Shown one piece after another: positions 22,764-34,259 of a DNA stretch of 64,000 nucleotides. Each line of letters opens with the position of its first letter. The first letter of the stretch is position 1. The stretch is taken from the NCBI RefSeq assembly GCF_029784135.1, contig NC_073744.1, forward strand, positions 101,925,303-101,989,302. The letters run 5' to 3'. The translations under genes were made by a program, and so were the position numbers. Origin of the DNA: Toxorhynchites rutilus septentrionalis. Lineage: Eukaryota > Arthropoda > Insecta > Diptera > Culicidae. The notes below the pieces were generated by a model. The model was not told where the DNA came from, ran no database searches, and saw only the letters and a program-made list of their open reading frames with translations.

Positions 22764-24030
22764 ATGAATCCTGCAAAATTTGCAGCTGCTCCAGCAGCAG
22801 CTAACCATTTAACAAATCAGCAATTCTACGAAATAGGAAAGGTGCCAGATCTTCTTAGAGATCTTCAGCCTTTTGACGGTAGAGCCCAGGAGCTATTGGC
22901 GTGGCTCACTGATGTTGAAGAAATCATAAATTATTATCGTACAAAATTTGCTACACCAGATCAGATAGCAATAATTGAAAAATCTGTTAGACATAAAATT
23001 CGCGGCGAGGCTGCAGATATCCTCAATGCGAACAACATCACGTACGATTGGCATGATATCAAAGAAACTCTGTTACTCTATTACAGAGATAAAAGAGATA
23101 TTAAAACTTTAGACTTTGAGCTTACTACAGTGAGAAAAAATCCGACCGAAAGTCTCAGCAGTTATTATAGTCGGGTGAATGAATTACTCTCTTCTATAAT
23201 CATTCAAATTCAAACAGATGAGAAAATGAGCCGGAATGCCATCTCACATATTACATATTTTCGAGAAAAGGCAAGAAAAGGATTCCTTTATTAGGGGTCT
23301 GGAAAAGCCTCTTAATGTATTGTTGAAAACTGCAACACCAACAAATTTGGCAAAAGCATATCAATTCTGTATTGATTACTACAATATGGATGCGAGAAGC
23401 GCCCCATTCAGAAATGAGTTCTCTAATTATCAGGTTCCAAAACCCAGAGAGCTAGATATGCCCAGGTTCCCACCAAAAATTCCACCTCGTAATCAAAACT
23501 TACCTCCTCCGCCACCGAGAAAATTCCAACAACCACTTTATCCTCAACAGAATTTGAATCCCTTTTTTCCTATCCAAAAAAGTAATCCAAATCCATTTTT
23601 CCAACCTCAACCACGATTCCAACAAAATCCTAATCCATTTTTGCAGTACCAAAACAGATTTCAACAAAATCCAAATCCCTTCAATCATCCACCGAGACCT
23701 GAGCCGATGGAAGTAGACCAAAGTATTCGGTAACGAATGCTAAATTACGGAAACCGACCATCATTCCCTATAAAACGACAGCACCCCCCATCATTACAAG
23801 TACAAAATTTCAAAAGGCAAGCACATCCTATGGAAGGAACAGCATCCGATAACGAAACAAATATCAATGATGTGACTAATGTTGAACAATATCCAGAATA
23901 TCAGTTTGAAGAATACGAAACTAATCAGGATTCCTACATACCCGACGACAGTATCGAATTCTCTGAGAACATTGAACAACCCGATACAACCCAAGAAACG
24001 AATTTTTTAGGATGGAACCCAAGCTGGTAA
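22764..24030 (+). pseudogene. G1 gag (frameshift and stop)
   Basis: Structural Gag of the gypsy/errantivirus group. It opens at the ATG at 22764, runs 176 codons, then shifts frame near 23265. The second frame (to 23733) continues a helical capsid-like region (SFIRGLEKPLNVLLKTA) into a Pro/Asn/Gln-rich part with about five NPFF/NPNPF repeats. It then meets an in-frame stop and reopens in the same frame to 24030 (acidic, ending NFLGWNPSW). No CCHC knuckle is seen, as is usual in errantiviruses. It overlaps the pol frame by 19 bp, suggesting a -1 shift in the active ancestor. Confidence 0.8.
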
Positions 24031-25834
24031 AACCAGCTCTACCATTTATCTATTTGAAAACAACTATCGGAAATTTTCCCTTCCTTATTGACACTGGAGC
24101 GAATATAAATTTAATCAACCCTAAATTGGCTTGGAGTTACAACATTTCAAAACCATACGATTTTTCAGCAAATCAAATTTCGAGCGCTAATGGAAATTTC
24201 AATGCCACATCGGCAATTGACATAAACTTCTTTTATCCAAAAATAAATTTCAAATCGCAATTCCTACTTCACAAATTCCATCCGTTCTTCTATGGTATTA
24301 TTGGTACGGGAATATTAAAAGCCCTCAATGCAAATATCGACATGAATAGGATGACTCTCACTTTAACTAGAAATTCTGAAAATTTAGTAATCCCTCTACA
24401 GGAATACATCCCCCAGAAGCAAACTACGAACAATTTAGAAAAATTTAGAATTTCTCATCTCACCTTCGGAGAAAAGGAAAAATTGGAAGAAGTTTTGAAT
24501 GCCAACAAAACGGTGTTTCATGTGGTTCCCAAAAAAACCGATGCATCCGGAGAGAAAAAATTCAGAATGGTCATTGATTACAGGAAAATTAATGAAAAAA
24601 CAATATCAGATCGATACCCTATGCCGGAAATTGGCTACGTAATCGATCAACTTAAAGGCCAAAAATATTTTTCCACACTTGATCTGGTCTCTGGCTTTCA
24701 TCAGATCAGGATGAAAGAGGATGACATACAAAAGACAGCATTCTCTATAAACAATGGCAAGTACGAGTTCACTAGAATGCCATTTGGGCTTAAAAACGCC
24801 CCTGCAACTTTTCAAAGGGCAATTGACGACGCCTTGCGAGAGCACATAGGAAAGATCTGTTACGTTTACATTGATGACGTGATAGTTTTCGGAAAAACTC
24901 TCGAAGAACATTTGAAGAATTTGAATATTATTCTAAAACCATTAAATGAAGCGAACTTCAAAATTCAATTGGACAAATCCGAATTCTTACATTCTGATGT
25001 AGAATTCTTAGGATACATAATCAGTTCGGAAGGCATCAAACCAAATAAAAAAAAAATTGAAGTGATTCAAAAATTTCCAGAACCCAAGACGATAAAAGAC
25101 CTGAGATCATTCCTTGGAATGATGGGTTATTACCGTCGATTTGTAAAGGACTTTGCGAAAATCGCAAAACCCCTAACAAATCTTCTACGAGGGGAGAGAA
25201 ACCCTATGTCGAGCAAAAAAATCTATCTTTCCGATATTGAAAAACAATGCTTTAATAAAATGAAAAACTTACTTTCATCATCTGATATATTAGATATATT
25301 AGATTATAGACGTTTAGAAATTATCTTTATGGAACCAAATTAAAAATTCTTACTGATCATCAGCCCCTCACATTCGCACTCTCACCAAAGAATACGAACG
25401 CCAAACTCAAAAGATGGAAATCGTACTTAGAAGAGCACGATTACGAAATAGTATATAAACCAGGAAAAACTAATGTTGTTGCTGATGCATTGAGTAGAAT
25501 GGTATGCTCTATGACCGTTACTCAACATTCTGCTAATACCAGTGACGATTTCTACATTATATCAACAGAGGTACCAATTAACGCTTTCCGTCATCAAGTA
25601 ATTATTAAAAAATGTCCAAATTCAGTAAGAGTCAAACATCCTTTCGAATCATATACAAGAGTTTCTATTAGTATGAATGACATTAACGAAGCTTCTATCT
25701 TGCAGGTTCTAAAAAATCATTTTAACGTTAGCTTGGTAAATGGATTATTAACAGATGAAACCATAATGGGAAAAATTCAAGAAACATACAGAAAACACTT
25801 AGGCCAACAACGACTGTTAAAAATTCGATTTACT
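24012..25834 (+). pseudogene. G1 pol N-terminal part: protease, RT, RNase H (broken)
   Basis: Aspartic protease FLIDTGANINLIN near residue 30. Reverse transcriptase from about 150 with FRMVIDYRKINEKT, FSTLDLVSGFHQI, MPFGLKNAPATFQRAI, the catalytic YVYIDDVIVFG and FLGMMGYYRRFV. The first frame ends at 25343. The N-terminal RNase H part, including TDAS, is deleted near 25310, and the frame shifts to LTDHQPLTFA and GKTNVVADALSRM, then a spacer of about 110 residues up to the G2 insertion at 25834. The rest of pol resumes at 34260. Confidence 0.88.
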
Positions 25835-26545
25835 TGTAAGTTGTCAGCTTGAGTGCCTAGTGGCACACACAAAACTCCCTGTACAAATTCCTCAGGGTCG
25901 GTTTACGTACGACTACGCGGTAGGGAAACACCTAATCCGTGCAATCACGCTATCTTTCCACCCACTTCCTTAGCCTACACTCACCTTTCGTTTCCGGGAC
26001 TCTGGGCCAGGGTGGCGTGTAGACGACGGGCAGTGTCGTCTCTGGTACCTCTATGACGTCGAGGAGATCTCTTTCAGCCACTCGCGAACTATCGCTTCAA
26101 TCACGAACACTCTCGAAACCGCACCACCGAACTTCCTTTGCACAACCGCCTTTTAATCACGCGGCTATTCTCGATTCCTTTTCTGTTCGCGCGACCCTTG
26201 GTCCAATCCAACCGTTCGGTACAAAGGGTTCTTTAGAAGTCCCCTGTTCTTAAGTTTTCTGGGCATTCACCTTGGGTCCCGTGAATACCCCCTAGGCCCG
26301 TACTTAGGTACTCGGTACCCGTCGACATTCGCCCATACAAATAGTGCCACCTAGTGGCCGGTGCCGATGTCCTCGGGCATGGGGAGTGTAGCGTCGTCTC
26401 GGCGTTGTGAGTGTGGCATGAAGCGGTGAACCATCACGCTTATCCACGCTCAGATATTTCCCATTTAATGTTTTTATATTCATTATTCGACACAAGACGC
26501 GCTAGTTTTGTGCATCTCACCCATGCACTTACACCAACAGTTACA
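25835..26545 (-). repeat. G2 3' LTR (711 bp)
   Basis: TGTAAG...GTTACA, nearly identical to 33549-34259. One difference is visible (CACCTTGGG here, CACCTTAGG there). Open frames inside are chance and occur identically in both LTRs. Confidence 0.95.
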
Positions 26546-26554
26546 CTCTCCCCC
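26546..26554 (-). promoter_or_regulatory. Polypurine tract of G2
   Basis: GGGGGAGAG on the minus strand immediately before the 3' LTR. Confidence 0.75.
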
Positions 26555-27872
26555 AGCTCGGGTGAAAAATATTAGTGGAACTAATATTTTTCATATTGAT
26601 ACACAATAAAATTAACAAAATGCCGCGTACCTCTGAACTTTACTAATCCAAACATACATTGACTACACACTTTTTTTTGCGACTCAATCCGTTGAATCAT
26701 CGATTACCCTTTAATTTTACTAAGTTCAGAGATCTTTTATGGAAGATAAACATTCATTCAATTATCCATGAGTCGGGGTCATATCACTTCATTGTTGTTA
26801 AAACAACTCCGTACTGTTTAATGGGCAAAGCCTTCTACTGGCCATCAACATATTTCGATTCCAGTCTTCAGCGAACTCATGGTCTGAAGTTTTCACCCAA
26901 CATGCATAGAAAACACAAGTTAAAATAGATTAAAAAACAGAAAAATTTCAAATAAGTTAAAATAAAAGAAGTTAAAATTATTATAACAATGAAATTATGG
27001 ACTAATCTACACATGCATTTTTTTTATTTTTTTATTTCATTTTCTCATGCAACAAAATATAACGAATAATAATAAATAATAACACAACAAATGCTTAAAA
27101 CGATTCCGGAATCTTTAAATATACTATTTACAAATTAACATATGTGTACGGTATCAACAATTCAACAACGCGCGATGAAATATTTCAACTGTCGGAGTGA
27201 ATATTACTGAATATTTTATAATCTTCATCTGTGTTCGTGCATTTTTTTTTTTTTTGGATTGATCGAACCATCATGATCCTATCTATTGTGTCTATTGTGC
27301 AAACGTGGTTTGTGAAATCAGTACCTAGTTGAACTAGTAGTTATTCAGGTAAGTTTATCATCTGATTTAAAGTGATGATTTTTAATTTCTATTGTTCATG
27401 GGATCATTTCAATGTTAAATAATCTTGATCTCCTCCTATTAATCAAAAGCACGTAAAACTATCCTTCCAACTATCCATTCACTTCTATCAATTGAGGAAT
27501 ACAATGTTAAGTGATAAAATTAACAACGTTGCATCCTTATAATTGATTGTGATTTTTGAATAAAATAATTAAAAACTCATTTCTGAAATTGACATAAAAT
27601 ATATTGAATTTCATTTCTCTGATTTCCTACAGGATAATTAAAATTTCATTAGATGCAGAGCCCACTGCATAATCTGGGCAATGATGTGTTCCCTCCTTGA
27701 TCAAGGATTATGCAAACGGAATTGGGCAAATATTCCACACAGGGTTGTCATCGGAAATATTCCCCTCCTCCAGCTTGTCCTCCCGTTTCTTAGGAACCAA
27801 CCATCATTTTTACGTTAGATCTATTTCAATTTTACTTTTCATCTATTAATATGTTTATTTTTTTTTAGTACC
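26555..27872 (-). other. G2 long 3' non-coding region
   Basis: About 1.3 kb between the integrase stop and the PPT. It is AT-rich with T runs at 27019-27030 and 27243-27256. No env-like or other ORF can be supported on either strand. Confidence 0.6.
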
Positions 27873-28520
27873 CTATGCTTTTAAATCAGCGGCAGAGAAT
27901 ACACCGAGAGAATTCCCATTCAAATCGGAAACCTCATAACAACTGGCTCCTCTTTTTGCCACAATGATGCATGGCACAAATTGCGGACCTAGCTTCGCAT
28001 TATAGCTATTAGGTGCGGAAGATTGTCGGAATACCCGCTTATAAACCCGTTGACCAATATCAAACGTGGGTGAGTAACACTTATGCCGTAAATTGTACTG
28101 ATTTTTCGTATTTTCATGCGCTTTCCTCAAATTTTCTTTTACTATCTCCCACACTTTTTTGCTCACGCCGTTCAACTTTTCTGGTCGTTCTACATCTGTA
28201 TTTTCTTCCTTTGGCTCCTGCCGATGATCCGAGCCTCGTTCGAAGATTTCCTGGCCGTATATAATACGGTGTGGAGTGAATTTAGTCGTTGAGTGAATTG
28301 TATTATTTAATACAAATTGCATCTCCGAAATTTTCGTGTCCCACAACCGTTGGTCTTGACGCACGTATGTACGGATCATGGAGTTAATCGTCCGGTTCAA
28401 CCGTTCTGCTGGGTTTGCCTGGCTTCGGTGACGAGCATTCGCCCAATGTTGAATTTCATATTTTTTCAACAGCTCTTGAAACTCTTTTGACAAGAAAGTT
28501 GTTGCATTATCTGTGATCAC
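27873..28520 (-). pseudogene. G2 integrase core and C-terminus (separated by frameshift)
   Basis: Starts at ITDNATTFLSKEF (second catalytic Asp), then NPAERLNRTINSMIRTY (catalytic Glu), LNNTIHSTTKFTPHRIIYG, and a C-terminal domain with GQRVYKRVFRQSS and LGPQFVPCIIVAKRG, a GPY-type module. It ends at TAA (27873). The N-terminal part of the core, including the first Asp (about 28520-28700), is broken by a stop and a frameshift, so no complete integrase can be made. Confidence 0.85.
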
Positions 28521-28639
28521 GTACTGTGGAGCAGATAACGTCCGTAGCCATTTCTCTTCCAGAATTGTGCATAGACTACTTGCAGAAATCTTTCTTACAG
28601 GAACAAGGAGTCAATACTTAGAAAAAATGTCTAATACGA

Positions 28640-30490
28640 CTAATAAGTGCGCGTTTCCTTGTTTGCTGCGAGGAAGAGACTGTATGTAGTCCATGCAAAT
28701 GATCTGGAAGGGCCTGAGATTGTTGAGTGCTTTATTTCCTTACACATATTGCATTTCGAAATGTACTTTTTTAAATCGGCACTCATACGGGGCCAGTAAT
28801 AATGTCTTTTCAATTTCTCGATGCATTTTTCGAACCCTATGTGAAAGTTCCCATCGTGTTCCTTTGCCATAATTCTAGTTCGTACAGATTCTGGAATACA
28901 TTCCTTCCACTCGAATCGGTAATCGGAAACGTCGGATCGTGCCGAGACCATTTTGTATAATTTCTCGTTTTCGATTCGAAAATCAATATATTTTTCAGGT
29001 TCTGTATTCACTGCTTTGTACAGGTTGGTATACCACCTGTCTTCCATCTCTGGTTCTAGAGTTTCGATGGAACATAGAAAGGGAAAGGATAACGTGGTCG
29101 CGGATGCATTGTCCGCGACCACGTTATCCTTTCCCTTTCTATGTTTTATCTCCATATCATATTGTTGGAGAGTTATACTCCAACGACTGAGGCGAGAGGA
29201 AGTTCTCCACTTAGCTTTCATAATGAAAGTAAGCGCGGATGAATCTGTCACTAACGTGAACCGGGTACCCTCGATATAGCACCTGAATTTATCGATGCAT
29301 CGAAGGGCAGCTAAACCTTCTTTTTCTGCAGCGTGATAGTTTAGCTCCGCTCCCTTGAGCTTCTCTGAATGATAAGCGATCACATTTTCCACTCCATTTT
29401 GAATTTGGGTTAGTACCCCCGCGAGAGCTGTGTCACTAGCATCTGTTTGGACACAGAATGGTAGTGTAAAGTCTGGATTGGCCATTACAGGAGCTGATAT
29501 CAACTGCTCCTTAATCGCTTTGAAAGCTTCATCTGCTGCATTATTCCACTGCACTCTAATCGGCTTGTTTCTCAACAAGTCCGTTAGAGGTTTCGTGTGT
29601 TCGCTAAATTTATCGATGAACCTACGGTAGTAATTCACCATACCGAGGAATCTTCTTAATGCCCTTATGGATTTTGGGACCTCATATCCAAGGATCGCTT
29701 GGACTCGATCTGGATTAGGTCGCAATCCATCTTGGGACAGTATGTAGCCGAGATACGGCAATTCATAACAGCAGAACTTCGATTTTGCCAGATTTATGTA
29801 TAAATTTGCTTTCTTTAGCCTTTCAGCCAATTCTCTCAATTTTTGTACATGCTCTTCAAACGTTTTGCTGACTATCACAATATCATCCAGATATACGAAT
29901 ATAAAGGGTTCTAATGCACCATAATTGAGGACTCGATCCATCAGTTTACTCAGGGTGGCTGGGCTGTTAATCAGACCAAACGGCAAACGGGTGAATTGGT
30001 ATAGCCCTTTTCCAGGAATCGAGAACGCTGTATATTTTCGCGATTCTCGATCCAGGGGTGTCTGTAGAAAAGCTTGGCTTAGGTCTACTGTTGACAAATA
30101 TTTAAATTGTCCTAAATGGCTCAAAATTCTATTTTGATGTGGGAGTGGATATGCGTCCCTCTTCGTTCTTTCGTTGAGCTTTCTGGCATCTAAGCACAGT
30201 CTCACCTCATAACTGTCCCTCTTTTTGACTGGTACAACGGGTAAGGCCCAATCGGAATTTGAAGGTTCGATAATATTATCTCGAATCATGTTTTCAAGCG
30301 CTTTGTGGATTTTCTTCTGAACCTCTGGGCTCCATGGATACGGGTTTTGTCTAACTGGGTTCGCATTTGCGAATTCGGGTTTCAACTCTATTTTGTGGGT
30401 TATTAATTTTGTTTTACCTAGTTTTCCAGGGCTAGCTGTGAGGAACATATTTTTAATATTTTCTAGTTCTCGTAATTGCAAATTACTCAA
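28640..30490 (-). CDS. G2 pol: reverse transcriptase, RNase H and integrase zinc domain
   Basis: 616-codon open frame. RT: VRLCLDARKLNERT, FKYLSTVDLSQAFLQ, LPFGLINSPATLSKLMD, the catalytic VYLDDIVIVS near residue 200, and RRFLGMVNYYRRFIDKF. RNase H: QTDASDTALAGVL near 350, Glu in YHAAEKEGLAAL, LVTDSSALTFI. Integrase zinc finger near 548-590: HDGNFHIGF...CNMC. The conserved DNVVADALS segment is altered by a 34-bp inverted repeat (29071-29145) that adds residues after VVAD. The frame runs out of register after GPSRSF, giving a false C-terminus. It is a fragment of a polyprotein, so the ATG at 30490 is nominal. Confidence 0.88.
   Translation of the reverse strand: MSNLQLRELENIKNMFLTASPGKLGKTKLITHKIELKPEFANANPVRQNPYPWSPEVQKKIHKALENMIRDNIIEPSNSDWALPVVPVKKRDSYEVRLCLDARKLNERTKRDAYPLPHQNRILSHLGQFKYLSTVDLSQAFLQTPLDRESRKYTAFSIPGKGLYQFTRLPFGLINSPATLSKLMDRVLNYGALEPFIFVYLDDIVIVSKTFEEHVQKLRELAERLKKANLYINLAKSKFCCYELPYLGYILSQDGLRPNPDRVQAILGYEVPKSIRALRRFLGMVNYYRRFIDKFSEHTKPLTDLLRNKPIRVQWNNAADEAFKAIKEQLISAPVMANPDFTLPFCVQTDASDTALAGVLTQIQNGVENVIAYHSEKLKGAELNYHAAEKEGLAALRCIDKFRCYIEGTRFTLVTDSSALTFIMKAKWRTSSRLSRWSITLQQYDMEIKHRKGKDNVVADNASATTLSFPFLCSIETLEPEMEDRWYTNLYKAVNTEPEKYIDFRIENEKLYKMVSARSDVSDYRFEWKECIPESVRTRIMAKEHDGNFHIGFEKCIEKLKRHYYWPRMSADLKKYISKCNMCKEIKHSTISGPSRSFAWTTYSLFLAANKETRTY
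29071..29145. repeat. Perfect 34-bp foldback inside G2 pol
   Basis: Arms 29071-29104 and 29112-29145 are exact inverted repeats around the 7-base loop TGCATTG. One arm is the normal pol sequence encoding HRKGKDNVVAD. The other is an inverted copy that displaces the usual continuation. Confidence 0.92.
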
Positions 30491-30577
30491 TTGTTCCTCA
30501 GTTTGTTCACTTATTTCATTTTCCTCTTCAATAACTTCGACAAAGTCTTGTACAGTAGGACGAATTCCGAATTTCTG

Positions 30578-31094
30578 TCAGAAATCGTATCCTAGAATAC
30601 ATTTTCGATGTAATTTCGGTGCAACTAGTACTGGTAGGATTTTTGTTTTCCCATTGAAGCTTATCGGAATGTCCGTGCATCCCAGCAATTCTAATCTCTC
30701 TCCTCCAGCAGTTTTGAGACTCATTTTAGTGGGTCGAATTTTCAGTTTCAAAGCGTCAATGATTTTTTCTCCGTCAACTCCTAATACCGTTCTAGCTGCT
30801 CCGCTATCCAGCAGTCCAATAACTGAAATCCCTAACATCCCTCCCTTTTGCAAACGGTCTGGGATCATTGCTAAGTGTGATAAGCATCGAAGCAATTTCC
30901 TTATTTTCGTTCACGTTCTTTTCAACACGTGAGTAACCAAGTTGTTCAAGAACTGTGGATGCTTCAATTGTAGTTCTATTGTGAGGTCTTGTGAGGTTTT
31001 CTGTATGACTTGCTCGCCTCAGTGAGCAGTCTCTAGCACGTTTTTTGATTCGCAATACGGACAATCTCTTGTTGGAAATCCCGGAAATCCGCAT
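30578..31094 (-). pseudogene. G2 protease (frameshifted between gag and pol)
   Basis: Two overlapping minus-strand frames. The upstream one (31094-30804) links from the gag end. The downstream one (30895-30578) carries the retroviral-type aspartic protease: GLLDSGAARTVLG, then LLGCTDIPISF and ILGYDF, a flap and C-terminal strand pattern. A stop and shift near 30578-30540 separates it from RT. As an active dimer it would cleave Gag-Pol. Confidence 0.82.
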
Positions 31095-32962
31095 TTTCTA
31101 CAGAAAATATTTAATTTTCTCGTACAATCTACGAACCCATGACATTCTTCGTGACAATTGAAGCATACTCCAATTTTCACAGGAATATATGCTTTAACTA
31201 TTCTCTGCAGGGCATTTGTTCCGCTAGGTCCAGGAACTGGACTTTTGGACTTCCCTATACTCATCATTTTCGGACCAGAAACATTCTCATCTCTAATTTT
31301 CTTTTCCTGTATGTTAGGTTCCCATTTTTTCCATGATTGCTTTGTACTGTTATCATATTTTTGTTTTGAAAATTCTTTAAATTTTTTCCTAGGATAATTA
31401 TTATTGTTAGACCTGTTGGAATCGGAATTGGTTTTCCATTGCTCCAACTCATCGATTTGAGACGTTCGCGGTAAGTATCTGTTTTCATTGCGTTGATATA
31501 AAGTCCAATTTATTGAGTCGAATTTTTTTCCAAACTCTTTCATTTTAGCAATGGTACAAACATTAGCAGCGAGCATGGCATTTCTGCAGTCTCCCCGTGT
31601 ATTGCGGAATAAAACATCGAATTTTCTTTTTTCCTCCCAAGGATAAGACATGCAGCGGAAGATCCGGACCATGTCCAAGTAATAGTCCTGAAACTTCTCT
31701 CTAGGACCTTGTTTTCGATTATTGGCTTGACGCTCGTGTACATAATCGATATCAATTGGTAAGAATTCATTTTTCAATTCCTGTACTAACTTCTGCCATG
31801 TTCCTAATTCATTGTTACCATTAACTTCTATAAACCACGATCTCGCTTTCTGTGAGAACAAATGGTGAGCACAATTAAATAATTCAATTTCAGTAAACCC
31901 TTCAGAACGAGCATTGAATTCTATCTCCTTCAAGAATTCGTTCAATTTTCTCCCGTTATCCATTCCATCGTAACGAATGTTCCATTTATAAATAGGCAAA
32001 CGGTTTCTACTGTCTATCACTCTATCTCTACCATTTGAACCTGTCTCACCAACCTGTCGAACCTGTTTATTCAGAGATTGACTATGAGGACTTTCTAACG
32101 AATTGTTCCTATCATTTAACCATGTCAGAAAATCTGCTGGATTTGCTCTAGGCTTTTCCAACTGCCTGTTGAAATTCGGGTTTTCATCGATTCTGGTACT
32201 ATTATGATTATCGTGTTTCTCTTCAGCACGCTGTTTTGATTCTAAAACCTTGATGCGTTGCAGCAGTTGACTCACAACCATCATTAATTGTTCTTTTTCC
32301 TCGTCTGATCGTTCTTTTCCCTCTTCTGCTATAATTCCAACATCTTCATTGTCTACTGAACTTTCCTCGTTAGTTGCGTTTTCTCTCCCCTGGTTTTCTT
32401 GATTCTGTTCTACGTTTTCACCTGTTGGTCCTTCTACATTTTCTAATTCCGACTCATCTTGTTCGTTACGCCATCTATTCAGACTTTCATTTATTATTTC
32501 TATTTCCGCGTTTCTTATTTCTGGCAAGTGTGAAGAAATGGAAAAATATGTGTTGATCATTTTCATACATTCTCCGGCAATCATAGCTAAACTGTTCACA
32601 TCCCCTTCCTCCTCTACTTGGCTTTTAAGCCTTTCCATTCGGAAAATTATGTGAATCAGTCTGGTTTTGAACGATTGTTCAGGTGCTTTCTTATTCTTAC
32701 GACATTGTAGATGATTTTGGATAGCACTAAGCTTATCATTGCACACTTCCAACTCTTCTAAAATTGCACAATGTTCAAAATGATGTACAATATTCGATTG
32801 ACCTTTTTCTTCTTTCAGATGACTTCGCAAAGATCTCTCAAGCTGATAGCGAGGACCATTTTGCTTCAATTTTCGAACTTTCAGTTCGTGGTCTAGCTCA
32901 TCAACCGTCAAATGGGCAGTGTTCATCGCATAGTACGGCGACAACAAATGAGACATCTCCAT
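31019..32962 (-). CDS. G2 gag: capsid and nucleocapsid
   Basis: 647 codons from the ATG at 32962. A SAP-like N-terminal segment (LTVDELDHELKVRKLKQNG) is followed by a long acidic coiled region (about 150-250). The capsid region is WNIRYDG...LNEFLKEIEFNARSEGFTEIELF...ARSWF. Near 600-635 are two zinc knuckles: CFNCHEECHGFVDC is a complete CX2CX4HX4C, while CRKCGFPGFPTRDC has Phe where the His is expected. A further CPYC pair follows. The frame is open and full length for this type of Gypsy Gag. It lies next to the PBS leader. Confidence 0.9.
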   Translation of the reverse strand: MEMSHLLSPYYAMNTAHLTVDELDHELKVRKLKQNGPRYQLERSLRSHLKEEKGQSNIVHHFEHCAILEELEVCNDKLSAIQNHLQCRKNKKAPEQSFKTRLIHIIFRMERLKSQVEEEGDVNSLAMIAGECMKMINTYFSISSHLPEIRNAEIEIINESLNRWRNEQDESELENVEGPTGENVEQNQENQGRENATNEESSVDNEDVGIIAEEGKERSDEEKEQLMMVVSQLLQRIKVLESKQRAEEKHDNHNSTRIDENPNFNRQLEKPRANPADFLTWLNDRNNSLESPHSQSLNKQVRQVGETGSNGRDRVIDSRNRLPIYKWNIRYDGMDNGRKLNEFLKEIEFNARSEGFTEIELFNCAHHLFSQKARSWFIEVNGNNELGTWQKLVQELKNEFLPIDIDYVHERQANNRKQGPREKFQDYYLDMVRIFRCMSYPWEEKRKFDVLFRNTRGDCRNAMLAANVCTIAKMKEFGKKFDSINWTLYQRNENRYLPRTSQIDELEQWKTNSDSNRSNNNNYPRKKFKEFSKQKYDNSTKQSWKKWEPNIQEKKIRDENVSGPKMMSIGKSKSPVPGPSGTNALQRIVKAYIPVKIGVCFNCHEECHGFVDCTRKLNIFCRKCGFPGFPTRDCPYCESKNVLETAH

Positions 32963-33527
32963 TTTTAAAATTACGGAAACCAGAGAACTTCACACAATTC
33001 AATCACTTAATACAACAGTTCGCAAAACAATTTAAAACAGTTTTAATAAATATGATTGAAAAATTCAATAAATAACATACAACATATATACACAACGAGA
33101 AAAAATTTTAAAAATTGTCAATTGTTGAGATAAAAAAAAATATGGTGGATAGTTAATGCTCACTTTTTGTTAAATTAATAAATAATAATTATGCGTTTTG
33201 TTTTCAGCTCCTCCAAAAAATGCACTGCACAGGTGAAGATTATTCCCGGAGTAAAATATCACAGTTTTAGGGTTACTTGTAACTTTATTTAAACGATTTT
33301 TTTTTCAAATGGTGGTCGATCTTTTAACAAATGGTGGTCGTTTCTTTCTCTTAAGAACTCCTAGACTCCTCAAATCAAAATGGTTCTCGAAAGATTCCAC
33401 TAAATTACGAAGCAGGTGTGTGATTTACATCAGTTTTTGTTCGAAATTTCAGGAAATTTTCCCAGAGACTTCTGCAAAGACAGATCGTCGAATTTCAAAG
33501 TGTGTCCCTTGCGCAACTAGTCAATTC
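32963..33527 (-). other. G2 leader between PBS and gag
   Basis: 565 bp untranslated leader on the minus strand. No other feature recognised. Confidence 0.6.
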
Positions 33528-33545
33528 TATTTTAGTTGGGCGCCA
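33528..33545 (-). promoter_or_regulatory. Primer binding site of G2
   Basis: The minus strand reads TGGCGCCCAACTAAAATA, three bases inside the LTR. The first 11 bases fit tRNA-Lys-like 3' ends. The remainder does not extend the match. Confidence 0.7.
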
Positions 33546-33548
33546 AAG

Positions 33549-34259
33549 TGTAAGTTGTCAGCTTGAGTGCCTAGTGGCACACACAAAACTCCCTGTACAA
33601 ATTCCTCAGGGTCGGTTTACGTACGACTACGCGGTAGGGAAACACCTAATCCGTGCAATCACGCTATCTTTCCACCCACTTCCTTAGCCTACACTCACCT
33701 TTCGTTTCCGGGACTCTGGGCCAGGGTGGCGTGTAGACGACGGGCAGTGTCGTCTCTGGTACCTCTATGACGTCGAGGAGATCTCTTTCAGCCACTCGCG
33801 AACTATCGCTTCAATCACGAACACTCTCGAAACCGCACCACCGAACTTCCTTTGCACAACCGCCTTTTAATCACGCGGCTATTCTCGATTCCTTTTCTGT
33901 TCGCGCGACCCTTGGTCCAATCCAACCGTTCGGTACAAAGGGTTCTTTAGAAGTCCCCTGTTCTTAAGTTTTCTGGGCATTCACCTTAGGTCCCGTGAAT
34001 ACCCCCTAGGCCCGTACTTAGGTACTCGGTACCCGTCGACATTCGCCCATACAAATAGTGCCACCTAGTGGCCGGTGCCGATGTCCTCGGGCATGGGGAG
34101 TGTAGCGTCGTCTCGGCGTTGTGAGTGTGGCATGAAGCGGTGAACCATCACGCTTATCCACGCTCAGATATTTCCCATTTAATGTTTTTATATTCATTAT
34201 TCGACACAAGACGCGCTAGTTTTGTGCATCTCACCCATGCACTTACACCAACAGTTACA
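33549..34259 (-). repeat. G2 5' LTR (711 bp)
   Basis: Partner of 25835-26545. On the minus strand it precedes the PBS and the gag leader. Confidence 0.95.

Larger units (their letters stand above)
25835..34259 (-). mobile_element. G2: gypsy-type LTR retrotransposon nested in G1
   Basis: LTRs at 25835-26545 and 33549-34259 begin TGTAAG and end GTTACA. The target duplication TACT lies at 25831-25834 and 34260-34263. Gag, protease, RT-RNase H and integrase read on the minus strand, with the PBS next to the right LTR and the polypurine tract next to the left one. Frame breaks in pro, pol and integrase indicate a defective copy despite near-identical LTRs. Confidence 0.95.

Noticed and set aside
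25853..26495. Small ORFs within G2 LTRs
   Set aside because: Present identically in both LTRs with no protein-like character. They are part of the regulatory LTR.
26555..27872. Env gene of G2 downstream of integrase
   Set aside because: No open frame or motif on either strand.
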